A DNA stretch of 64,000 nucleotides, taken from Dasyornis broadbenti. Its lineage: Eukaryota; Chordata; Aves; Passeriformes; Dasyornithidae. The position numbers and the translations under genes are program-made. The notes below the pieces were generated by a model. It did no database searches. It worked only from the letters and a program-made list of their open reading frames with translations, and was not told the origin of the DNA. Below are positions 11,101 through 23,100 of the stretch, in pieces. The DNA lies in assembly GCA_013397935.1 (NCBI GenBank), contig VZRN01000634.1, positions 1,995,288 to 2,059,287 of the forward strand, given 5' to 3'. Within the stretch, counting starts at the first letter, position 1, and each line of letters begins with the position of its first letter.

Positions 11101-14100
11101 GAGTTTGCTCCAAGGTCCATGGAGGATTAGGGGTGGTGTCTGGTGTGCTGGCAGTAACTGCTTGTATTTAACAGCAAGACCTGACTGCTCCCATGGATAT
11201 GATTATATTGCTATATGTTACATGCTGTATATTATATGTTGTATTTGTCATATACTGGATGGAATCACAGAATCAGTTAGATGGGAAAGACCTCTAAGAC
11301 CATCAAATTGAAACATTAACCTAACACTGCCAGGTTCACATTTGTATCCCTATGCACATAAAAAGTGTGTATAGAATTATTACATATTGCACCTAATTAT
11401 GTAAATGAGTATATAATATGTCATATAATCAGATACATCTTGTTTGTTTTTATGCTACTGCTTTAGGTTTCATAGTTCACTTTTACTGAAAGTGGAGAGG
11501 CTTGTCTTGTTTTTATAGGATCATAGAATGCCTTGAGTTGGAAGGTTCCTTAAATATTTCCTCTCAGTAAATTTGAATTTTCAATGCATAATTCCTACAA
11601 AAAAAAGCTTTTGCAACTATATTTACTTTTGGGCAGATAAGAATTTTCCCTTAAATCAGGAAAGATTTCTAGTAAGTTTTTTAAAAAATTTCATTGAAAG
11701 GGTAGTGTTGCATGCTGTTTATGGACTTTCTTATAGCAGTATCCAAGTGAATTTATGTTGTATTGAGTGATTTGAACTCTGTGGTTTCTCCCTCTTGTTT
11801 CCTTTACGTATTGCACACGCTCATGCAGAGGCATCATTGAGGCCAAGTGCAGTAGCCTTTGAATAACCTTGTGTGCATCTGCTTGGCTGGGTGGAAGAGC
11901 TGTATTTTCCAGCTGCCATTTCCTGAAGTCCCTCCTGAGGGCTTTGAGCCAGAGAAGCTCCTCGGCCAGGTGCCCTCCCAGGTCCTTGGGCTCCTGCCCT
12001 CATTGACGGTGCTCTGTTCAGGTCTTTGCTAAATTCCCATCAGCCAGCAAGGGCAGAGCCCAGGCCACCCATTGTCCTCTGTCTGCTTCCGTCCCCAGGC
12101 TCTGCCTGCAGGCTCTCCAAGGATGAGCCCTCCATCTCTCCTGGTTGCTTTCTCTCCCATCCTCTTGCCTGCTCTGACAGCAGCTCCTGCTCTGTGTGAG
12201 GGCTCAGATGGGTGGGACCCCCAGCCCTGCCTGCTCCCCCTCTCCTGCCAGGCTGCTTGTGGGGCTGGGCCTGGCCTTGCTTCAATAAATTATTAGATAT
12301 TGTTCCCAGCAGAGGCTATAGTTGAGTTCCAATCGTTTTCTGTTAATTAAAATACAGGATGGTCTTATTTGTAGCATAAATAGTTGTAATCTGTGTACTT
12401 ATAAGTGTAATTATAATTTAAATTAGAGCGTGCTCTGAATTGGTGATGGGTGGGGTGCTCTGCAGGCAGTGCTGCCCTGGCAGGGCTGTGTTGGGACTTG
12501 TCCCCTGGGGCATGCCACAGTTCCAGTCCCCACTGTCCCCAGGAGAGCATCACCCAGGGCTTGGCAAAGGGGCACTGAGTCTTTTGGCAGCTCTCAATTT
12601 CACTGTTCCTGCTGGGGCAGAGCTTGTCTGTGGCACCTGTTGGAGGGCTTGCTGGAGAAGAGAGTGCATCATTGCTTCAGTGTCTCCCTCTTGTTCCTTG
12701 TCTAAATTTGGAGGGAAGTAATGGCTTATGTCAGCTGGACAAGTGATTAGTGCTGAGCCTGGAAGTGTGTCGCTGTTTAACATGGAATTAGAGTGAGTCC
12801 TCCTAGGTCTGGTGAAGGCTCGAGCATAGCTGATGCTGCAGCAGGCAGGTGTGTGACAGGTACTGCACTTCATACACCCTCTGATGGAAACCCTGAGCAT
12901 CCAGAGGTAATGCCAGTGCTGCTCCGCCTGACACTGCGGACAGACAGGTCAGTGATAAACGGTGTAGGTCAAAGTGTGTTGGAGCCCTGTAGATGAGGTC
13001 CTCATCTCAACACCCTGCTGAGATCTGGGTGTGAATCCTTCATGTTTCTCATGGGAATCTGGAGCTTGTCGGATTATACCATCTTTTGTAATGGCAGGTG
13101 TATGCCACAGGGCAGGTTTTAAAATTCCCATGTTAGTGGATTGCATTAACCCATCCTAAGTCAGGTATGTAAAATTCCATTAAGCGAAACCCCTCTGGCA
13201 TTTTCTCACCCTTGCTCGAGCTCTGCAGGCTATGCTAATGCAGTGTGTTTGCTCATCTATTAGAAGGATGATGGCTTTAAAATAATAACATTTATCTTTG
13301 GCAGCAGACCTACAATAGTGCACACCGAGTACAATTTTGTGAAAGGCTCTGCAGATGTTGCCTCATTCAATCTGGGTCAAAAAGAGTGCTTAGAATCATA
13401 AAGGTTAGAAAGAGATCAAATAATTCGGTGGTTTTATTGCTGAATAATGTACTTGGAAAATATCATTCACTGTTATTAGACTAAGTGAGTACAGAAAACA
13501 CAGGACTCAATAGTCATTTCTCAGTATTGGCTGATTTTACTGTTTTTATAATGTAGCTAAATTCCCTGTTATTGATTCTAGCATTGATTATCGATCTGGA
13601 AATGTAATGTAAGTGATGGTGGGAGTGTGTGGAAGCTGGACAGTTAGGGAATCAGGCTTCCTCTTCCCTGCAGTGCCTGGTGGTGGGCAGCACATGGTGG
13701 GGAGCTGTCAGGGTTTTGGGAGCTGTTTTCACAAGGGAAGATGAAAAAACAGGAAAACACCCATTATGTGTGTTCTTTTCCATGCCTGAGAGCTTATGTA
13801 AACTTGCTGAGACAAACCCAGATGGGCTGGGACGCCAGCACCAGGATGGGGCTCAGAGCCCGCGCCTGCGCCTCTGTCACCTGCTCCCTCCTGGACTTTT
13901 CATATTCAGATTCACATCTGGATGCTCTGGCAGGGACCCAGCTCAGGCGACATTCAGTAAGCAAATCCACACGGCTGTGGGCTTAGATACGGCACCCGAA
14001 CCTGTCTGCCCGGTGAAACACTTTTCCAGGCATTTGTAAGCGGTTTCTCTGCTTCCTTGTTCAGCCCCCAGTGTGGCAGTGTCTAGGAGGAATGCTATGC

Positions 14101-17100
14101 TTGGGCTGAGATCTCTCCCTGTACAACAACTAATGATGGGGATTGGGTTAGTGAGAGACCAAAGCCGTGTCCCATCCGGGCTCTGCATCCCATGGTGAGC
14201 CCATGGACCAGAGCTGGCAGCATCGCTGTGGGAGCCACAGGCTCCTGCCAGGCTGGGGCTTGCTCCTCCACATGGTGGATTCCTTTGTTTGGAAAAAAAA
14301 AGATGAATTTTGGAATATGTTCATCTCTTGTTCTCTGCACTTAGTTGTTGTCAGCATTAATATGCCATTAACACATGCTCATTAGGAGGAGAATGATTGT
14401 ACCCTGCAGAGTATGGGGGAAACCTTCATTAGGCACTAACATATTGAACTGAGCTGCAGACTTCACTTGGGAGAACTGGGGAATGTTCTGCTCAGCATCG
14501 GGTTTCCCTAATTTCTCCTTTTGGTCTGATAAAAGCATCTCATCTTCTTCTACGTGCTTTTTGCCACGACTGAGGAGGATGTGCAGGCGAGCCTTGGCTC
14601 AGCCCGGGCTCAGGGTCTAGCGCTGAAATCCCTTTGGGACCTCAAATCCATCTTCCCCCGGATCTAAGACTTCCTCATCAATGCTTGTTTTGCCATGCAG
14701 AGAGGACACAAGCCCATGTCCCCCCTCCAAGGACTCTGTTGGCTCTTCAGGCTTAATGAGATGAATTCTTCACAGAGCTGGGAGATGCTCGGGGAACAGA
14801 TTTGTTGAGAAAGGAGGTGTCATTTCTACATCCTCGCTTTTCACACTGTAACGACGTTTTAAGCGTTCATCTGGCCTTGCTGCCTCCAGTCTGAAGCCAT
14901 AACCTGCCATGTGTGACAGGGCAATTGCTCGCCCTGGTAATGATTACAGCGGAGCCCAGCGTTGTTCCCTTGTTTGCTTGGTGCGTGGCAGCTCGAGGCA
15001 TGTGCATGGTGCTCTCTTAAAGTCAATCAATAAGAATAATTGCAAGTTCAGGTGGGGGTGAGGGAGGAGGGGGCCGTAGCAGACAAATATTTGCCGATTA
15101 AGGCCCTGTTTACATGCAGAGGCCTCTGTGATAGGTAACAAGGGATGGACAATAAGGACCATATGTGGTATTTAATCAGAATTTATTCTAAATTGAGTGA
15201 TTTCATAGATTTCCACAGAGCTGGCAGCTGTCCTCTGTATCAGAAGTGAATGTCCTGGCTCTGTCCCTGCCCACTGCCCTCTCTGCCCTGGGGTTTTGCA
15301 GAATTTTTCAGTGTGGGTGCAGTGCAGTCCCATTCTCTCTTGCCTCTGTGTAGGTATAGCCAGAGGGAATCCCACAGATCAGTGTTCACCAATAAACTTC
15401 AGCAAAGCTAAAATGACTTTTGATGGGCCTGGGTTTGCCGTCATGAAGGTAAATGAGAGCATAGCCCTTTCAGGAGCACAGGAAGGTCGTGGAGGAGGAA
15501 GTTCCTTCTGAAGCCAGCAGCAGCCTCAGGAGGAATGATGCTGGGCTGAGCAGTGCCTGCTGCCCGCAGGACAGTCAGTGACACAGGGTGTGCTGGAGCT
15601 GCAGCTCGTTGTGGAGAGACCCAAACTGCAAGCTGGACGGCTTCTTCTGCAAAGATGAAGACAGAGAGGGCCGGGACTGTCCACCCCTAGCTCTCGTTGC
15701 GTTTGGTGATCTAAGCCCCTTTTTGTCATTGATCCTAAACCTAATGGAAGTATGCCCAAACTGGAGAGGGGATCCATGATCATCTGTCCTTGACGGGGAA
15801 GGAAATGAGGTGGTGAAATGAGATACCAGCGTGAGACAGGTCAGGCTTGGAAGCCTTTTGGTGTCTACCAGTGTCTCCATTAGGAGGATCATCTCCTGTG
15901 GTGGCCGGCTGGCCACTCCAGCGGTTGAGGAGGCAGGTTGGTGGCTCTCCTAGCTCAATCCAACTCGTTGTTATTTCTCCTCCGAGCTCACTGATGTCTC
16001 CTTCTCATCCTGCCATGCTGTCTGCAGGCAGAGGAGCCACGGGCTCCCATCTAATCACAGCTCTCCATGTTGGAGATGTGGCTGCGTCCGTTTGCTGGAT
16101 GCTGCATGACTCATGTAATCACCATGCGAAATGCATCATTCATAAACTGTTTAGCGTGACCTTTTGTACAGTAGCACTAATTATTATTATCACAGAAGCC
16201 CAGTAAACTAGACTAGTAATTATCAGGGATTTATTTGAATGGACAGCTAAGCTATTCTTGGCAAGTTAGTCAAAGCAGTTGTCATGACAGCCACACAAAT
16301 GTGTCTTATGAATTGGGTTAATTAGGGTAATTAATAACTGTTGTTTTGCCCTTTTTAACAAGGTATTGCTGAGACACTATCAAAAAATAGCAATTGTACC
16401 TAACAGAAATAGTCTTCTTCTAACAGCAACCTTCACATCACAATATAAAAGTAGTAAATAACTGTTGGGTTGTTGTTTCACAAAGAAATGTGTCATCCAA
16501 CTTTCTCCTTGAGAAAAAGCAGGGGGTTATAGGCTCTGTTGTAATTTTTCTGCTGCGCTTCCCCTCCTGGGCCGTAACACCCAAGAGATTGATCATCATC
16601 CTTATTGATATTATCATTATTTATTGTAATGCTGTGCTGCACTGAGCCGTTGTTGTGGAGAGGTCGTTGCCGTGCCTGGCTCCGTGCAAGGGGTGAGGGC
16701 AGTCCCAGGGTGCTCCTGTCAGTTGGAGCGGGCTCCACAAGGACTTAAAACCAATTTTAAAGTTATGACCATAAATTATAGCTGTTTTGCTGATGCATCG
16801 TCACCATCGTCATCAGGACAGCAGGTGCCAAGCCGCCGCGTCCTCGCTCAGCGGAGCATCTGCTTGTTTTGAAAGGAGGGTTTTGCTGAATAAATGGATT
16901 TGGTTTTCATAGAATCATAGGAGATCCAGACTTGAAAGAGACCCACAAGGATCATGGAGTCCAACTCCTGGCTCTCCCCAAAAACAAACCCATGACGATA
17001 TTGAGTAATGGTGGTAACTAAAGCTCTTAATAACCAAATAACACCAAAAAGCCTCAAAAGGGAAAAATAACCACAGTCCCCATCTCGGGAAGCACCCTGG

Positions 17101-20100
17101 GCACCCTTGGCTGCCTCGTAGTGGGTTGCAGCCTATGGTGGTGATGGTCCCTGTCCCACACCAGTGCTTTCTGGGTGCTTTCCAGCACAGAGCACTGTCT
17201 CCCCAAGGACTGCAAGATTTGGTGCTGATTGTTAAAAATGACCCAAGATTATGGATGCAGCTGAGGAATATTACGTAAGTTTTGTAGAAAAATGACCTGA
17301 ATAGATGAGTGAAGGCTCTGGCTGGTTCTTCAGCTGCACTGAGCTCTGTCTATTTATATCACCTCTGGGCTTTCGAAGCCCTCTTTTAACTAAAGCTTAT
17401 TTGATAACACGTTTTTTCAAAAAGAAAATAATAATAAGAAAAGGAGGAATAAAAAAAGAAAGAAGGAAAGGGGAAAAAAAAAACCCTAAAGAAAAACACC
17501 TTTGTGGAGAAGGTAGGGTTTTAATGAAGAAATATTTTATACTATTCTCCTACAACCTTAGGGCTAATAGCCTGGAACTGGTACTTTGGCTCCTTAAAAA
17601 GACCAACAAGACAAGCCAATTACGGCCTCTGAAACATTTTTATTTTTAGATCCTTGTAATAGCAATTTATCCTCGGCTATGGTACATTAACTGGAAGGAA
17701 CAAGAAGTAGTAAGGTTTTGGCATCTTTGTAATAACCATTGGGCTCTGTTTACCAGGCTGTTAATAATGTAGGGTGGCTGTGAGCAGGGGAGAGGGCAGC
17801 GTGGGGATGAAGAAGGGCATCCAGCCAGTGCCAGCTGGAGATCCTCTAACCTGGGGAGCACTTTATGGTCATTCATTTCCCTAGAGTTTGTTCTGGGAGA
17901 GCATGGGCTCCTGTTAGGTTGGATTCCTCAGTTTCCCGCTACCCCAGAGCTGGTAGCACAGCTCAGAAGGGAGGAAGGGCTATTCAGAGGGTACTGATGT
18001 GTCCCCAAGGATGCTGGAACCAGCATGGCAGCTTTGGGAGGCAGAGAGTTCCGAGAAGGGCTGAGCTGAGCAAGAGCCAGGCTTCACATACACTCCCCAC
18101 GCAGGGTGCCGAGACAGCGATGGCAGTGGGAGGAAGGCCAGTCCTACTCAGATTTGCAGCCAGTCTCATGGCTGCAGGGTAATTTTGTGGGCTGGAGAGC
18201 TGCGTTTTCCTGCCCAAGTAGGGGAAAAAAATAAAATAGGAGAAAACTGGTTTTGATAAAGAGTTTTGTTGTGAGTGAAATCCCCTCGAGGCTTCAAGTG
18301 GGAGCTGCCTGAGGCTATCCTGATTGCAAGCCTTCCCATGCAATTCCAGATAAACAGTGTGAATGATTATACCATGAGCATGCAGGACAGTGTTTGTCTT
18401 GGTTTGATTATCTGCCAGTGCAGGGGTATTTTAGCTGAAGCCAGGCAGGAGCTGCTGGTGCAGAGGTTCCACTCAGAGCTGGGTCCGGATGCATGTGACC
18501 GTGTGCCAGGGGCATGTGTGGGACCACGTCTGGCCTCTGGTGAAACTGTGGGAGGAAGATATTTGGGGGTGTGTAGGTTGGGAAGCTCTCTCTGCTTGCC
18601 GAAAAATCAGAAGAAATGGGGTTTGCATTGAAAAACGGGACAAGGCCAAGGTCCCTGTTCCCCCTGATGGCCCCAAGCTTGTGCATGCTCAGGGATGCAG
18701 CCCGGGCATCCCACTGCTCCGATGTGCCGAGTTTGCAGCAGCACCTCACGCCTTCCCTATTTTTAACTCAGCTGCAATGATCTTTGGGTTTTAGTTTTTC
18801 TTTTTCCTTTTTCTTTTTTTTTTGCTTCTTCTTTTTGCAGTGACAGATCTGTGATTTCTCTTGTTCCCTACAAAATGCATTGGTCTGACCTGCCACTCCA
18901 GAAGGTGAATGACAGGGAGTTTTATTTAGCCCTAGAGATGGGAACATTTAAAAAAAGGTCCTTCGGTTATATTTGTTTTCATTCCTAATGGCAGGAGGAA
19001 GGGAGAGGACAGTTCTGAACGGTTTTTTAACAAATCTTTAAGTCATGCCCCATTACCCTGGGGCTGCTGATTAGATCCAGATTGTTTCTCGAACAACTTA
19101 GGGAGGGGTGTAGTCCGTGCTGGGAGCTGCATGCATGGATCCATTGCACATCTGATAGTCCCAGGTATAGGTGATGGCAAAAACCTCTTTTATTAGGTTT
19201 ATTGGCTATTATATCCCTGCAGGGAATTTGCTGTGGTGCATTGAGGCAGCACTGCTGTGCAGAAGGCTGTGCCCCAGGGGACTGGCAAGCTCAGCCCCCT
19301 GCCCATCAGTGGGCACATGGGAGAGAGGCATTGTCACTACTGCCCCCAAATCCCTCCTGTCGCAGCCAGGGGGGAAGCACTGGGTGGCTGCCAGAGCATT
19401 GCCAGCCTCCTGGCAGCTCTTGGTCCATGTAGAATGTGTCTGTATGCTCCTGCCTAGAAAACCTGCCCTGCTTTTGGGTCAGTATTTTGGTTTCCAGTAG
19501 ATTTTGAGGGGTGGTGCCAAGCAAGTGCCTGCTGTGATGGTTCCAATGGAGGGTCCCCTGTGCCATGTCCCCCAAAAAGCTTTGAGGTTATAGATGTCCT
19601 GTGAATATAAGGCAGTTTTTTAGGATTGCATTTTTGCTCTTCATAACCATACTGTAGATTTCTGATCTGTTGACAAATTCAACCAGGTGACACAATTTGT
19701 GGCTTTGTGGGGTGCAATTTTGGCTTTGTTGTATGTTGCTGCTCCTGGGATTCTATTTGGCTTTTTATCCTATACCTTTTTTTGAAATCACATCTCAGCA
19801 GCAATTTTTCTCTTGCCTCCCATGCGTTTTCAAACAAAAAATGACAAAGCTTGTGTTTATTTGGGGAGGGGACAGGAATTCAGTGTGGATTAGTGGGATG
19901 CTTGCACTGTAATACAGTCTGCCTTGATACTTCTGCTTAGTCTGATCAGAGAAGTGATGCTAAAGGATGAACTCTCTCAGTGATTTCTCTGCAATGCTTT
20001 TTATTTCATCAAGAGAAAATGGAGGCTGGACTCAGTTCCTTCAGTGTTTAATAATGTCCATCAGAAAGAAATGCCCTTTATTTAAGCTGCAGTAGTAATT

Positions 20101-23100
20101 AGAGGCTTGGTGGTGTTAAGTAGCCATAGAGTCTGGCTCTGAGGAATGTTCATTGTACCTCATTAAATTTGGAATTACTACTTAAAAGGCCAGAAATAAA
20201 TATTCTGTTTATATTTCGGGGATGGTAAATCTAAGTGGATGCTGTGTTTGCATATCCTCGTCTCTGCTTGTTCCTGCTGAAGCGAGCAAGGCACTGCTCC
20301 AGTAGGCTTAGGCAGCAGTCAGTGTCTGCAAAACAGCCTAACCCCAAACCCAGCCCTGGTTTCATTGATCAAGTGCAGGAAAATGATCTGCTGTTATACA
20401 TCTAATTATAAAACATCAATATCAGATGCTAAATGCACTTACTTTTTCAGAGACGCTATGTTGGTAGTTCACAGTTTGCAGTCTGCTGTATGAGGAGCTT
20501 TGACAGTGAGCTGGGGGTGGGGAGATGGCTGCAGAGGGAGATGCCAGAGGTCAGGTTCTTTCAGCTCTTCCAGGTGATTGGCTCTTAAATACTCTTTAAG
20601 AACTGAATTGCTTAATGTTTTCCTTCTGTCTTGCCTGGGGCTATTGACACTTAGAGGTGCATCCTCTGCCCCTCTCCCCAGGCTTATGCTCTGGTGCCCG
20701 TGGAGTGGCTGGAGCTACTGATGGACACCAGTGGCCAGATGGGTCCTTTCCAAAGGCACTGACCCTGCGGGGTTCTCAGAGCCACAGCACAGCTTGGCTG
20801 CCATGGGGAAGGGTGGTGGGTTCCTTGGTGTGACATGGGCATCGCTCTCCCCACAGTGTCTGTCAGTATTTGCCAATCTTCTGCCATGGTGCAAGCCCTA
20901 GTAGCTATTTGAGTGGAGTTTGCACTGGTGTTTAGCCCAAAGCCTTGGGCTGCTGCTGCTCTCAAACCTCTGACACCCACCGTGCCGGGAGGTAGAGCCA
21001 GGAGCTGGGAAATAAGGGTTTGTTTGGCATCTCCCCAGCTGTGGTGCTCAGACCCTCACGCGTGGCTGTGAATGTTGCAGGTGCCATTAGTGTCAGAGCG
21101 GAGCCGGTGGCAAGAGCAGGGAAGGGAGGAGCAGAGCTCCTCAGGTGGGTCAGGCCCTGCACCTGGTCACAGGTCCTGGCCCCTGACCCACGCTCTGAGG
21201 CAGCAGGGTCCTCGTCAGCGGCCCGCAGCACGGACCTAATTATGTGCCATCACACGCAACAGGGGAAAATCTCTCCTGACGTCCTTTGTGATGTGCTCCC
21301 AGCCCAGAGCTGGATCTGCTGAGTCTCCTGCCCGTGTGCAGAGGGTGACCAGCCGAGTTACTGAGTGTGAGAGCATCAGCACCAGCCTGGTTGTTCCTCT
21401 CAGGCTGTGGGGCTCGATTCCAGTGTTCCATAGGGTTTCCTACTGCGCCTGCTCCCGGTGGGAAGGAGTCTCAGACCGCTTCCTTATTTCCCGTGGGCTA
21501 AATGAGCAGCTTGCTAAATGATAATGACTTTCCCTCGTTGCTGATCCGTACTTCATTTGATCTGGTCCCTACTTTGAAACTTTCACTGTTTCCCAAGTGC
21601 AGCTGGAGCATTCTTATTTAATTTGCATGAATTCTCTATCACCCACAATATAATTCAAACCATAAGAATTAAATGCTGGTGAGATCTCCTAATAGGCAGC
21701 ATCAGTTCTATTGCAGATGCTGGAGCCTGTGATTGAGTGGCCTATGGAGAACAGGACTGAGGATACAGAAGGACCAAGAGAAACGATCTTACAAGCCCTA
21801 CCCTTCCCACCAGGGAAGCCCAGTGGATTTCTGGGAGCAATTTGCCATTTCTGTGGTCCCCAATGATGCCTGCAGCTCAGAGGGAAAGTCAGGAGACTGG
21901 TGCTCCGGATGGAGATGTACAGCTTCATGCAGAGGATGAGGAGCCGTCGCATGCTTCTGGAGGATTTTCTGAAACCCTAAAGAAGAGATGCACATTGCAG
22001 CCTTGGAGAAAGGTCCGCTTTGTTTTTAAGTAATAATGGCTGACATGCAAGCTTTATTAACAAGGCATGTAGGGGAAAAAAAGGCTCAAGGGATGACCCT
22101 GAAAAAGTGGCGCTAAACGTGTCATTTTTATGAAGCTGATTTTGTGAAGGGTCCCTACATGCTTTGGCAGGAGGTTGCAGCAGGTTTACAATAATTTGTG
22201 GAAAGATGGAAATGTTTTCATCCTGAAGTGAGAAGAAGGGCAAAAACCCCTGCGCTGAGATGCTTTAGAGTTGTCTTCCGAGGCAGAGGCTGGCGGATGG
22301 ATGGATACCTGTCTCTTTGGGTCAGGAGAGATGGGTCCAGCTCCGAACGACCATGGACTTTGCTGGGGGCTGATGTGTGGACTGAGCAACCAAACCCTTT
22401 ATCAAGAGCCTGGATCCACATGCAGTGGAGAAAACTGGATTTTCACTGCTGTGGAGTTTAGTTTGAAAAAAATCCCACATTTGAAATAGCTGAAAGGAGG
22501 GAAGAGTGATAAAGAATCAGATGCCAGGCATCTGCCCTGAGGTGAGCAGGCTACAGGGACATGACTGTGCTGATCAGAGGCTGCTGGCATGGCCCAGGAC
22601 ACATCCCTCCCACCCTGGGGACCTACCCCAGCCAGCATCCTGTATTTCTCCAGCAGTCCACAGTGCTCGTCGTGCCCAGAGTTGCTGCAGCTCGCTGACC
22701 TTTCTGTTGGCACTTGCATTAGTTCCTCTTAAACCACCTTTGGATCTGCCAGGGTTTATTTCTGTTTCTAAGGCAGAGAGTGAGCAGTCGTTAGAGCACT
22801 GCCGTGTTGCTAACAGACCTTTTGCTGTCGGGGAAATCACCCCCATCGATATCCAGGTCAAGAAGAGTTGTACTGACGTTTGTACATCTTTTTTTTATAA
22901 TTTAATGGAATTGGCAGTCGTCAACCAAAAGCAACCGCTAGGGGGAAAAAAAAGTTTAATATTTCCCTCCTGATTGCTCGATTCTGAGTGTGTCTGTTGT
23001 TATATTTGTATTGCTGAGGCAGCGGTTAAAAGCATTTTTCAAATTAGGCACTGGTAAGCTGTATGCCGAGCCAGGGCTCTCTCTTTGATGGCATTGACAC

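Noticed and set aside
13391..13425. AGAATCATAAAGGTTAGAAA as another CR1 tail
   Set aside because: It resembles the CR1 3' end for about 20 bases only and then diverges; too short to support.
18795..18840. Very strong polypyrimidine tract ending TTTTTGCAG in intron 2, like an acceptor
   Set aside because: The sequence after it has no conserved frame that fits the phase between the flanking PCDH19 exons, and no good donor with coding sense follows. A non-coding cryptic exon cannot be excluded.
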